Below, piece by piece: positions 11,335 through 22,827 of a stretch of 64,000 nt of DNA. The DNA comes from Galeopsis tetrahit. Taxonomy: Eukaryota; Streptophyta; Magnoliopsida; Lamiales; Lamiaceae. The notes beneath the pieces were generated by a model, which was given only the letters and a program-made list of their open reading frames with translations, did no database searches and was not told where the DNA came from. Made by a program: the position numbers and the translations under genes. Position 1 is the first letter of the stretch. The number at the start of each line of letters is the position of its first letter. The stretch spans positions 1,843,001-1,907,000 of the forward strand of contig OY776124.1 in assembly GCA_963675135.1 (NCBI GenBank), given 5' to 3'.

Positions 11335-12436
11335 AAAATTTGTCATATAATCAATTGTATCGAGACGGTTTTTGAATTTGAGGCCTCGGGTGCGGAGTTT
11401 TTGACGTCGTCGCCCCTAACCAAATTGCGCGCACGCTTGTGCGCCGTTTTTACAAAGTTTTCAGATTGCCATTTGGGTTTGCATTTCTAGCTGAATTGGC
11501 CATAGAATCAATTGTGTCGAGACGGTTTTTGAATTTGAGGCCTCGGGTGCGGAGTTTTTGACGTCGTCGCCCATAGTTAAATTTCGCGCACGGTTGTGCG
11601 CCGTTTTTACAAAGTTTTCAGATTGCCTCTCGGGTTTGCATTACTAGCTGAATTGGCCATAGAATCAATTGTGTCGAGACGGTTTTTTAATTTGAGGCCT
11701 CGGGTGTAGAGTTTTTGACGTCGTCGACCATAGCCAAATTGCGCGCACGCTTGTGCGCCGTTTTTACAAAGTTTTCAAATTGCCTCTCGGGTTTGCATTT
11801 CTAGCTAAAATTGGTCATAGAATCAATTGTGTCGAGACGGTTTTTCAATTTGAGGCCTCGGGTGCGGAGTTTTTGACGTCGTCGCCCATAGCCAAATTGC
11901 GCGCACGCTTGTGCGCCGTTTTTACAAAGTTTTCAGATTGCCTCTCGGGTTTGCATTTCTAGCTAAAATTGGTCATAAAATCAATTGTGTCGAGACGGTT
12001 TTTGAATTTGAGGCCTCGGGTGCGGAGTTTTTGACGTCGTCGCCCCTAACCAAATTGCGCGCACGCTTGTGCGCCGTTTTTACAAAGTTTTCAGATTGCC
12101 ATTCGGGTTTGCATTTCTAGCTGAATTGGCCATAGAATCAATTGTGTCGAGACGGTTTTTGAATTTGAGGCCTCGGGTGCGGAGTTTTTTACGTCGTCGC
12201 CCATAGTTAAATTTCGGGCACGGTTGTGCGCCGTTTTTACAAAGTTTTCAGATTGCCTCTCGGGTTTGCATTACTAGCTGAATTGGCCATAGAATCAATT
12301 GTGTCCAGACGGTTTTTGAATTTGAGGCCTCGGGTGTAGAGTTTTTGACGTCGTCGCCCATAGCCAAATTGCGCGCACGCTTGTGCGCCGTTTTTACAAA
12401 GTTTTCAAATTGCCTCTCGGGTTTGCATTTCTAGCT
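11335..12436. repeat. 7-mer HOR unit (1102 bp), second block
   Basis: This is the duplicate of unit 1 at +4408, with the same aberrant AAAATTTGTCATATAATC start. Confidence 0.87.
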
Positions 12437-13538
12437 AAAATTGGTCATATAATCAATTGTATCGAGACGGTTTTTGAATTTGAGGCCTCGGGTGCGGAGT
12501 TTTTGACGTCGTCGCCCCTAACCAAATTGCGCGCACGCTTGTGCGCCGTTTTTACAAAGTTTTCAGATTGCCATTTGGGTTTGCATTTCTAGCTGAATTG
12601 GCCATAGAATCAATTGTGTCGAGACGGTTTTTGAATTTGAGGCCTCGGGTGCGGAGTTTTTGACGTCGTCGCCCATAGTTAAATTTCGCGCACGGTTGTG
12701 CGCCGTTTTTACAAAGTTTTCAGATTGCCTCTCGGGTTTGCATTACTAGCTGAATTGGCCATAGAATCAATTGTGTCGAGACGGTTTTTTAATTTGAGGC
12801 CTCGGGTGTAGAGTTTTTGACGTCGTCGACCATAGCCAAATTGCGCGCACGCTTGTGCGCCGTTTTTACAAAGTTTTCAAATTGCCTCTCGGGTTTGCAT
12901 TTCTAGCTAAAATTGGTCATAGAATCAATTGTGTCGAGACGGTTTTTCAATTTGAGGCCTCGGGTGCGGAGTTTTTGACGTCGTCGCCCATAGCCAAATT
13001 GCGCGCACGCTTGTGCGCCGTTTTTACAAAGTTTTCAGATTGCCTCTCGGGTTTGCATTTCTAGCTAAAATTGGTCATAAAATCAATTGTGTCGAGACGG
13101 TTTTTGAATTGGAGGCCTCGGGTGCGGAGTTTTTGACGTCGTCGCCCCTAACCAAATTGCGCGCACGCTTGTGCGCCGTTTTTACAAAGTTTTCAGATTG
13201 CCATTCGGGTTTGCATTTCTAGCTGAATTGGCCATAGAATCAATTGTGTCGAGACGGTTTTTGAATTTGAGGCCTCGGGTGCGGAGTTTTTTACGTCGTC
13301 GCCCATAGTTAAATTTCGGGCACGGTTGTGCGCCGTTTTTACAAAGTTTTCAGATTGCCTCTCGGGTTTGCATTACTAGCTGAATTGGCCATAGAATCAA
13401 TTGTGTCCAGACGGTTTTTGAATTTGAGGCCTCGGGTGTAGAGTTTTTGACGTCGTCGCCCATAGCCAAATTGCGCGCACGCTTGTGCGCCGTTTTTACA
13501 AAGTTTTCAAATTGCCTCTCGGGTTTGCATTTCTAGCT
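12437..13538. repeat. 7-mer HOR unit (1102 bp), second block
   Basis: This is the duplicate of unit 2 at +4408, keeping the private GAATTGGAGGCC. Confidence 0.87.
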
Positions 13539-14483
13539 AAAATTGGTCATATAATCAATTGTATCGAGACGGTTTTTTAATTTGAGGCCTCGGGTGCGGA
13601 GTTTTTGACGTCGTCGCCCCTAACCAAATTGCGCGCACGCTTGTGCGCCGTTTTTACAAAGTTTTCAGATTGCCATTTGGGTTTGCATTTCTAGCTGAAT
13701 TGGCCATAGAATCAATTGTGTCGAGACGGTTTTTGAATTTGAGGCCTCGGGTGCGGAGTTTTTGACGTCGTCGCCCATAGTTAAATTTCGCGCACGGTTG
13801 TGCGCCGTTTTTACAAAGTTTTCAGATTGCCTCTCGGGTTTGCATTACTAGCTGAATTGGCCATAGAATCAATTGTGTCGAGACGGTTTTTTAATTTGAG
13901 GCCACGGGTGTAGAGTTTTTGACGTCGTCGACCATAGCCAAATTGCGCGCACGCTTGTGCGCCGTTTTTACAAAGTTTTCAAATTGCCTCTCGGGTTTGC
14001 ATTTCTAGCTAAAATTGGTCATAGAATCAATTGTGTCGAGACGGTTTTTCAATTTGAGGCCTCGGGTGCGGAGTTTTTGACGTCGTCGCCCATAGCCAAA
14101 TTGCGCGCACGCTTGTGCGCCGTTTTTACAAAGTTTTCAGATTGCCTCTCGGGTTTGCATTTCTAGCTAAAATTGGTCATAAAATCAATTGTGTCGAGAC
14201 GGTTTTTGAATTTGAGGCCTCGGGTGCGGAGTTTTTGACGTCGTCGCCCCTAACCAAATTGCGCGCACGCTTGTGCGCCGTTTTTACAAAGTTTTCAGAT
14301 TGCCTCTCGGGTTTGCATTACTAGCTGAATTGGCCATAGAATCAATTGTGTCCAGACGGTTTTTGAATTTGAGGCCTCGGGTGTAGAGTTTTTGACGTCG
14401 TCGCCCATAGCCAAATTGCGCGCACGCTTGTGCGCCGTTTTTACAAAGTTTTCAAATTGCCTCTCGGGTTTGCATTTCTAGCT
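13539..14483. repeat. 6-mer derivative (945 bp), second block
   Basis: This is the duplicate of unit 3, with the fused monomer at 14169-14326 and GAGGCCACGGG retained. Confidence 0.87.
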
Positions 14484-15428
14484 AAAATTGGTCATATAAT
14501 CAATTGTATCGAGACGGTTTTTGAATTTGAGGCCTCGGGTGCGGAGTTTTTGACGTCGTCGCCCCTAACCAAATTGCGCGCACGCTTGTGCGCCGTTTTT
14601 ACAAAGTTTTCAGATTGCCATTTGGGTTTGCATTTCTAGCTGAATTGGCCATAGAATCAATTGTGTCGAGACGGTTTTTGAATTTGAGGCCTCGGGTGCG
14701 GAGTTTTTGACGTCGTCGCCCATAGTTAAATTTCGCGCACGGTTGTGCGCCGTTTTTACAAAGTTTTCAGATTGCCTCTCGGGTTTGCATTACTAGCTGA
14801 ATTGGCCATAGAATCAATTGTGTCGAGACGGTTTTTTAATTTGAGGCCTCGGGTGTAGAGTTTTTGACGTCGTCGACCATAGCCAAATTGCGCGCACGCT
14901 TGTGCGCCGTTTTTACAAAGTTTTCAAATTGCCTCTCGGGTTTGCATTTCTAGCTAAAATTGGTCATAGAATCAATTGTGTCGAGACGGTTTTTCAATTT
15001 GAGGCCTCGGGTGCGGAGTTTTTGACGTCGTCGCCCATAGCCAAATTGCGCGCACGCTTGTGCGCCGTTTTTACAAAGTTTTCAGATTGCCTCTCGGGTT
15101 TGCATTTCTAGCTAAAATTGGTCATAAAATCAATTGTGTCGAGACGGTTTTTGAATTTGAGGCCTCGGGTGCGGAGTTTTTGACGTCGTCGCCCCTAACC
15201 AAATTGCGCGCACGCTTGTGCGCCGTTTTTACAAAGTTTTCAGATTGCCTCTCGGGTTTGCATTACTAGCTGAATTGGCCATAGAATCAATTGTGTCCAG
15301 ACGGTTTTTGAATTTGAGGCCTCGGGTGTAGAGTTTTTGACGTCGTCGCCCATAGCCAAATTGCGCGCACGCTTGTGCGCCGTTTTTACAAAGTTTTCAA
15401 ATTGCCTCTCGGGTTTGCATTTCTAGCT
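14484..15428. repeat. 6-mer derivative (945 bp)
   Basis: This repeats the 6-mer in tandem, with the same fused monomer at 15114-15271. It lacks the GGCCACGGG and TTTTTTAATTT private marks of the preceding unit at the equivalent sites, so it is not simply the latest copy of it. Confidence 0.85.
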
Positions 15429-16530
15429 AAAATTGGTCATATAATCAATTGTATCGAGACGGTTTTTGAATTTGAGGCCTCGGGTGCGGAGTTTTTGACG
15501 TCGTCGCCCCTAACCAAATTGCGCGCACGCTTGTGCGCCGTTTTTACAAAGTTTTCAGATTGCCATTTGGGTTTGCATTTCTAGCTGAATTGGCCATAGA
15601 ATCAATTGTGTCGAGACGGTTTTTGAATTTGAGGCCTCGGGTGCGGAGTTTTTGACGTCGTCGCCCATAGTTAAATTTCGCGCACGGTTGTGCGCCGTTT
15701 TTACAAAGTTTTCAGATTGCCTCTCGGGTTTGCATTACTAGCTGAATTGGCCATAGAATCAATTGTGTCGAGACGGTTTTTTAATTTGAGGCCTCGGGTG
15801 TAGAGTTTTTGACGTCGTCGACCATAGCCAAATTGCGCGCACGCTTGTGCGCCGTTTTTACAAAGTTTTCAAATTGCCTCTCGGGTTTGCATTTCTAGCT
15901 AAAATTGGTCATAGAATCAATTGTGTCGAGACGGTTTTTCAATTTGAGGCCTCGGGTGCGGAGTTTTTGACGTCGTCGCCCATAGCCAAATTGCGCGCAC
16001 GCTTGTGCGCCGTTTTTACAAAGTTTTCAGATTGCCTCTCGGGTTTGCATTTCTAGCTAAAATTGGTCATAAAATCAATTGTGTCGAGACGGTTTTTGAA
16101 TTTGAGGCCTCGGGTGCGGAGTTTTTGACGTCGTCGCCCCTAACCAAATTGCGCGCACGCTTGTGCGCCGTTTTTACAAAGTTTTCAGATTGCCATTCGG
16201 GTTTGCATTTCTAGCTGAATTGGCCATAGAATCAATTGTGTCGAGACGGTTTTTGAATTTGAGGCCTCGGGTGCGGAGTTTTTTACGTCGTCGCCCATAG
16301 TTAAATTTCGGGCACGGTTGTGCGCCGTTTTTACAAAGTTTTCAGATTGCCTCTCGGGTTTGCATTACTAGCTGAATTGGCCATAGAATCAATTGTGTCC
16401 AGACGGTTTTTGAATTTGAGGCCTCGGGTGTAGAGTTTTTGACGTCGTCGCCCATAGCCAAATTGCGCGCACGCTTGTGCGCCGTTTTTACAAAGTTTTC
16501 AAATTGCCTCTCGGGTTTGCATTTCTAGCT
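15429..16530. repeat. 7-mer HOR unit (1102 bp), last of Domain II
   Basis: A full 7-mer, restoring separate fifth and sixth monomers at 16059 and 16217. It is followed by a hybrid K monomer at 16531. Confidence 0.86.
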
Positions 16531-16688
16531 AAAATTGGTCATAGAATCAATTGTGTCGAGACGGTTTTTCAATTTGAGGCCTCGAGTGCGGAGTTTTTGA
16601 CGTCGTCGCCCATAGCCAAATTGCGCGCACGCTTGTGCGCCGTTTTTACAAAGTTTTCAGATTGCCTCTCGGTTTTGAATTTCCCACT
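16531..16688 (+). repeat. Hybrid monomer at the Domain II/III junction
   Basis: The left part has TTTTTCAATTTGAGGCC, as in the fourth monomer of the 7-mer. The right end has CTCTCGGTTTTGAATTTCCCACT, as in the GAGACCTC K monomers of Domain I (2205, 3779, 5983). The exchange point lies inside the monomer. It also has a private CTCGAGTGCGG. Confidence 0.82.
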
Positions 16689-18419
16689 GAATTGGCCATA
16701 GAATCAATTGTGTCGAGACGGTTTTTGAATTTGAGGCCTCGGGTGCGGAGTTTTTGACGTCGTCGCCCATAGCCAAATTGCGCGCACGCTTGTGCGCCGT
16801 TTTTACAAAGTTTTCAGATTGCCTCTCGGGTTTGCATTACTAGCTGAATTGACCATAGAATCAATTTTGTCGAGACGGTTTTTGAATTTGAGGCCTCGGG
16901 TGCGGAGTTTTTGACGTCGTCGCCCATCGCCAAATTGCGCGCACGCTTATGCGCCGTTTTTACAAAGTTTTCAGATTGCCTCTCGGGTTTGCATTTCTAG
17001 CTAAAATTGGTCATAGAATCAATTGTGTCGAGACGGTTTTTGAATTTGAGGCCTCGGGTGCGGAGTTTTTGACGTCGTCGCCCATAGCCAAATTGCGCGC
17101 ACGCTTGTGCGCCGTTTTTACAAACTTTTCAGATTGCCTCTCGGGTTTGCACTCCTATCTGAATTGGCCATAAAATCAATTGTGTCGAGACGGTTTTTGA
17201 ATTTGAGGCCTCGGATGCGGAGTTTTTGACGTCGTCGCCCATAGCCAAACTTGCGCGCTTAGTTGTGTGCCATTTTTACAAAGTTTTCAAATTGCCTTCC
17301 AAGTTTGCATCCCTCACTGAATTGGCCATAAAATCAATTGTGTCGAGACAGTTTTTGAATTTGAGGCCTCGGGTGCGGATTTTTTGACGTCGTCGCCCAT
17401 AGCCAAATTGCGCGCACGCTTGTGCGCCGTTTTTACAAAGTTTTCAGATTGCCTCTCAGGTTTGAATTTCCCACTGATTTGGCCATAGAATCAATTGTGT
17501 CGAGACAGTTTTTGAATTTTAGGCCTCGGGTGCGGAGTTTTTGACGTCGTCGCCCATAGCCAAATTGCGCGCACGCTTGTGCGCCGTTTTTACAAAGTTT
17601 TCAGATTGCCTCTCGGGTTTGCATTTCTAGCTGAATTGGCCATAGAATTAATTTTGTCGAGACGGTTTTTGAATTTGAGGCCTCGGGTGCGGAGTTTTTG
17701 ACGTCGTCGCCCATCGCCAAATTGCGCGCACGCTTGTGCGCCGTTTTTACAAAGTTTTCAGATTGCCTCTCGGGTTTGCATTTCTAGCTAAAATTGGTCA
17801 TAGAATCAATTGTGTCGAGACGGTTTTTGAATTTGAGGCCTCGGGTGCGGAGTTTTTGACGTCATCGCCCATAGCCAAATTGCGCGCACGCTTGTTCGCC
17901 GTTTTTACAAAGTTTTCAGATTGCCTCTCGGGTTTGCATTTCTAGCTGAATTGGCCATAGAATCAATTGTGTCGAGACGGTTTTTGAATTTGAGGCCTCG
18001 GGTGCAGAGTTTTTGACGTCGTCGCCCATAGCCAAATTGCGCGCACGCTTGTGCACCGTTTTTACAAAGTTTTCAAATTGCCTCTCGGGTTTGCATTCCT
18101 AGCTAAAATTGGTCATAGAATCAATTGTGTCGAGACGGTTTTTGAATTTGAGACCTCGGGTGCGGAGTTTTTGACGTCGTCGCCCATAGCCAAATTTCGC
18201 GCACGCTTGTGCGCCGTTTTTACAAAGTTTTCAGATTGCCTCTCGGTTTTGAATTTCCCACTGAATTGGCCATAGAATCAATTGTGTCGAGACGGTTTTT
18301 GAATTTGAGGCCTCGGGTGCGGAGTTTTTGACGTCGTCGCCCATAGCCAAATTGCGCGCACGCTTGTGCGCCGTTTTTACATAGTTTTCAGATTGCCTCT
18401 CGGGTTTGCAATCCTAGCT

Positions 18420-19049
18420 GAATTGGCCATAGAATTAATTTTGTCGAGACGGTTTTTGAATTTGAGGCCTCGGGTGCGGAGTTTTTGACGTCGTCGCCCA
18501 TCGCCAAATTGCGCGCACGCTTGTGCGCCGTTTTTACAAAGTTTTCAGATTTCCTCTCGGGTTTGCATTTCTAGCTAAAATTTGACATAGAATCAATTGT
18601 GTCGAGACGGTTTTTGAATTTGAGGCCTCGGGTGCGGAGTTTTTGACGTCGTCGCCCATAGCCAAATTGCGCGCACGCTTGTGCGCCGTTTTTACAAAGT
18701 TTTCAGATTGCCTCTCGGGTTTGCATTTCTAGCTGAATTGGCCATAGAATTAATTTTGTCGAGACGGTTTTTGAATTTGAGGCCTCGGGTGCGGAGTTTT
18801 TGACGTCGTCGCCCATCGCCAAATTGCGCGCACGCTTGTGCGCCGTTTTTACAAAGTTTTCAGATTTCCTCTCGGGTTTGCATTTCTATCTAAAATTGTT
18901 CATAGAATCAATTGTGTCGAGACGGTTTTTGAATTTGAGGCCTCGGGTGCGGAGTTTTTGACGTCGTCGCCCATAGCCAAATTGCGCGCACGCTTGTGCG
19001 CCGTTTTTACAAAGTTTTCAGATTGCCTCTCGGGTTTGCATTCCCATCT
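18420..19049. repeat. Tandem 315-bp dimer duplication
   Basis: Dimers 18420-18734 and 18735-19049 both have AATTAATTTTG with the private CAGATTTCCTCTCGG, then a K-type monomer. The Domain I counterpart has only one such dimer at 4094-4408. The ends differ (CTAGCT against CTATCT and CCATCT). Confidence 0.78.
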
Positions 19050-19679
19050 GAATTGGCCATAGAATCAATTGTGTCGAGACGGTTTTTGAATTTGAGGCCT
19101 CGGGTGCGGAGTTTTTGACGTCGTCGCCCATAGCCAAACTTGCGCGCTTGGTTGTGTGCCATTTTTACAAAGTTTTCAGATTGTCTCCCAAGTTTGCATC
19201 CCTCACTGAATTGGCCATAAAATCAATTGTGTCGAGACGGTTTTTGAATTTGAGGCCTCGGGTGCGGATTTTTTGACGTCGTCGCCCATAGCCAAATTGC
19301 GCGCACGCTTGTGCGCCGTTTTTACAAAGTTTTCAGATTGCCTCTCGGGTTTGCATTTCTAGCTGAATTGGCCATAGAATCAATTTTGTCGAGACGGTTT
19401 TTGAATTTGAGGCCTCGGGTGCGGAGTTTTTGACGTCGTCGCCCATCGCCAAATTGCGCGCACGCTTATGCGCCGTTGTTACAAAGTTTTCAGATTGCCT
19501 CTCGGGTTTGCATTTCTAGCTAAAATTGGTCATAGAATCAATTGTGTCGAGACGGTTTTTGAATTTGAGGCCTCGGGTGCGGAGTTTTTGACGTCGTCGC
19601 CCATAGCCAAATTGCGCGCACGCTTGTGCGCCGTTTTTACAAACTTTTCAGCTTGCCTCTCGGGTTTGCATTTCAATCT

Positions 19680-19836
19680 GAATTGGCCATAGAATCAATT
19701 GTGTCGAGACGGTTTTTGAATTTGAGGCCTCGGGTGCGGAGTTTTTGACGTCGTCGCCCATAGCCAAATTGCGCGCACGCTTGTGCGCCATTTTTACAAA
19801 GTTTTCAGATTGCCTCTCGGGTTTGAATTTCCCACT
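19680..19836 (+). repeat. Hybrid monomer replacing a B + A pair
   Basis: In Domain I the equivalent K monomer is followed by B and then an AAAATC monomer ending TTTGAATTTCCCACT. Here one monomer has the AGAATC left side of the B position and the TTTGAATTTCCCACT right end of the next position, with GCGCCATTTTT between. One monomer length is lost. Confidence 0.72.
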
Positions 19837-21725
19837 GAATTGGCCATAGAATCAATTGTGTCGAGACGGTTTTTGAATTTGAGGCCTCGGGTGCGGAGTT
19901 TTTTACGTCGACGCCCATAGCCAAATTGCGCGCACGCTTGTGCGCCGTTTTTACAAAGTTTTCAGATTGCCTCTCGGGTTTGCATTTCTAGCTGAATTGG
20001 CCATAGAATTAATTTTGTCGAGACGGTTTTTGAATTTGAGGCCTCGGGTGCGGAGTTTTTGACGTCGTCGCCCATCGCCAAATTGCGTGCACGCTTGTGC
20101 GCCGTTTTTACAAAGTTTTCAGATTGCCTCTCGGGTTTGCATTTCTATCTAAAATTGGTCATAGAATCAATTGTGTCGAGACGGTTTTTGAATTTGAGGC
20201 CTCGGGTGCGGAGTTTTTGACGTCGTCGCCCATAGCCAAATTGCGCGCACGCTTGTGCGCCGTTTTTACAAAGTTTTCAGATTGCCTCTCGGGTTTGCAT
20301 TTCTATCTGAATTGGCCATAGAATCAATTGTGTCGAGACGGTTTTTGAATTTGAGGCCTCGGGTGCGGAGTTTTTGACGTCGTCGCCCATAGCCAAACTT
20401 GCGCGCTTGGTTGTGTGCCATTTTTACAAAGTTTTCAGATTGCCTCCCAAGTTTACATCCCTCACTAAATTGGCCATAAAATCAATTGTGTCGAGACGGT
20501 TTTTGAATTTGAGGCCTCGGGTGCGGATTTTTTGACGTCGTCGCCCATAGCCAAATTGCGAGCACGCTTGTGCGCCGTTTTTACAAAGTTTTCAGATTGC
20601 CTCTCGGGTTTGCATTTCTAGCTGAATTGGCCATAGAATCAATTTTGTCGAGACGGTTTTTGAATTTGAGGCCTCGGGTGCGGAGTTTTTGACGTCGTCG
20701 CCCATCGCCAAATTGCGAGCACGCTTATGCGCCGTTTTTACAAAGTTTTCAGATTGCCTCTCGGGTTTGCATTTCTAGCTAAAATTGGTCATAGAATCAA
20801 TTGTGTCGAGACGGTTTTTGAATTTGAGGCCTCGGGTGCGGAGTTTTTGACGTCGTCGCCCATAGCCAAATTGCGCGCACGCTTGTGCGCCGTTTTTACA
20901 AACTTTTCAGCTTGCCTCTCGGGTTTGCATTTCTATCTGAATTGGCCATAGAATCAATTGTGTCGAGACGGTTTTTGAATTTGAGGCCTCGGGTGCGGAG
21001 TTTTTGACGTCGTCGCCCATAGCCAAACATGCGCGCTTAGTTGTGTGCCATTTTTACAAAGTTTTCAGATTGCCTCCCAAGTTTGCATCCCTCACTGAAT
21101 TGGCCATAAAATCAATTGTGTCGAGACAGTTTTTGAATTTGAGGCCTCGGGTGCAGATTTTTTGACGTCGTCGCCCATAGCCAAATTGCGCGCACGCTTG
21201 TGCGCCGTTTTTACAAAGTTTTCAGATTGCCTCTCGGGTTTGAATCTCCCACTGAATTGGCCATAGAATCAATTGTGTCGAGACGGTTTTTGAATTTGAG
21301 GCCTCGGGTGCGGAGTTTTTGACGTCGTCGCCCATAGCCAAATTGCGCGCACGCTTGTGCGCCGTTTTTACAAAGTTTTCAGATTGCCTCTCGGGTTTGC
21401 ATTTCTAGCTGAATTGGCCATAGAATTAATTTTGTCGAGACGGTTTTTGAATTTGAGGCCTCGGGTGCGGAGTTTTTGACGTCGTCGCCCATCGCCAAAT
21501 TGCGCGCACGCTTGTGCGCCGTTTTTACAAAGTTTTCAGATTGCCTCTCGGGTTTGCATTTCTAGCTAAAATTGGTCATAGAATCAATTGTGTCGAGACG
21601 GTTTTTGAATTTGAGGCCTCGGGTGCGGAGTTTTTGACGTCGTCGCCCAGAGCCAAATTGCGCGCACGCTTGTGCGCCGTTTTTACAAAGTTTTCAGATT
21701 GCCTCTCGGGTTTGCATTTCTAGCT

Positions 21726-22355
21726 GAATTGGCCATAAAATCAATTGTGTCGAGACGGTTTTTGAATTTGAGGCCTCGGGTGCGGAGTTTTTGACGTCGT
21801 CGCCCATAGCCAAATTGCGCGCACGCTTGTGCACCGTTTTTACAAAGTTTTCAAATTGCCTCTCGGGTTTGCATTTCTAGCTAAAATTGGTCATAGAATC
21901 AATTGTGTCGAGACGGTTTTTGAATTTGAGACCTCAGGTGTGGAGTTTTTGACGTCGTCGCCCATAGCCAAATTGCGCGCACGCTTGTGCGCCGTTTTTA
22001 CAAAGTTTTCAGATTGCCTCTCGGGTTTGCATTTCTAGCTGAATTGGCCATAGAATCAATTGTGTCGAGACGGTTTTTGAATTTGAGGCCTCGGGTGCGG
22101 AGTTTTTGACGTCGTCGCCCATAGCCAAATTGCGCGCACGCTTGTGCACCGTTTTTACAAAGTTTTCAAATTGCCTCTCGGGTTTGCATTTCTAGCTAAA
22201 ATTGGTCATAAAATCAATTGTGTCGAGACGGTTTTTTAATTTGAGACCTCAGGTGCGGAGTTTTTGACGTCGTCGCCCATAGCCAAATTGCGCGCACGCT
22301 TGTGCGCCGTTTTTACAAAGTTTTCAGATTGCCTCTCGGTTTTGAATTTCCCACT
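21726..22355. repeat. Tandem 315-bp dimer duplication
   Basis: The GTGCACC monomer and the following K monomer with GAGACCTCAGGT occur twice (21726-22040 and 22041-22355). The first K ends CTAGCT and the second ends TTTTGAATTTCCCACT, as in Domain I, so the exchange point is inside the K monomer. Confidence 0.78.
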
Positions 22356-22827
22356 GAATTGGCCATATAATCAATTGTGTCGAGACGGTTTTTGAATTTG
22401 AGGCCTCGGGTGCGGAGTTTTTGACGTCGTCGCCCATAGCCAAATTGCGCGCACGCTTGTGCGCCGTTTTTACAAAGTTTTCAGATTGCCTCTCGGGTTT
22501 GCAATCCTAGCTGAATTGGCCATAGAATTAATTTTGTCGAGACGGTTTTTGAATTTGAGGCCTCGGGTGCGGAGTTTTTGACGTCGTCGCCCATCGCCAA
22601 ATTGCGCGCACGCTTGTGCGCCGTTTTTACAAAGTTTTTAGATTGCCTCTCGGGTTTGCATTTCTAGCTAAAATTGGTCATAGAATCAATTGTGTCGAGA
22701 CGGTTTTTGAATTTGAGGCCTCGGGTGCGGAGTTTTTGACGTCGTCGCCCATAGCCAAATTGCGCGCACGCTTGTGCGCCGTTTTTACAAAGTTTTCAGA
22801 TTGCCTCTCGGGTTTGCATTTCTAGCT

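Larger units (their letters stand above)
10076..14483. repeat. 4408-bp segmental duplication, copy 2
   Basis: It matches copy 1 at +4408, including TTTATGAATTT (10234), GTGCGTCG, CATTTCAAGAT, GAATTGGAGGCC and GAGGCCACGGG. The only clear difference noticed by eye is GGCCAAAG near 10556. Its left junction joins a GTGTCCAGACGG monomer directly to a Domain I K monomer. Confidence 0.88.
6141..16530. repeat. Domain II: 7-mer HOR array with C-type monomers
   Basis: The core period is 1102 bp: seven monomers of 158+157+157+158+158+157+157. Marks in order are ATAATC/TATCG with CCCCTAACC, AGTTAAATTTCGCGC, GTGTAGAG with CGACCATAG, K with TTTTTCAATTT, K with CCCCTAACC, TTTTTTACG with TTTCGGGCACGG, and GTGTCCAGACGG with GTGTAGAG. 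A shortened 6-mer of 945 bp occurs three times. The block is bounded by Domain I-like monomers on both sides. Confidence 0.88.
16531..22827. repeat. Domain III: return to Domain I monomer order
   Basis: 16846-18419 follows 2520-4093 at +14326. 18735-19679 follows 4094-5038 at +14641, and 19994-22040 follows 4094-6140 at +15900. Many single-base differences show this is older than the 4408-bp duplication. Rearrangements inside it are two dimer duplications and a hybrid at 19680. Confidence 0.82.
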
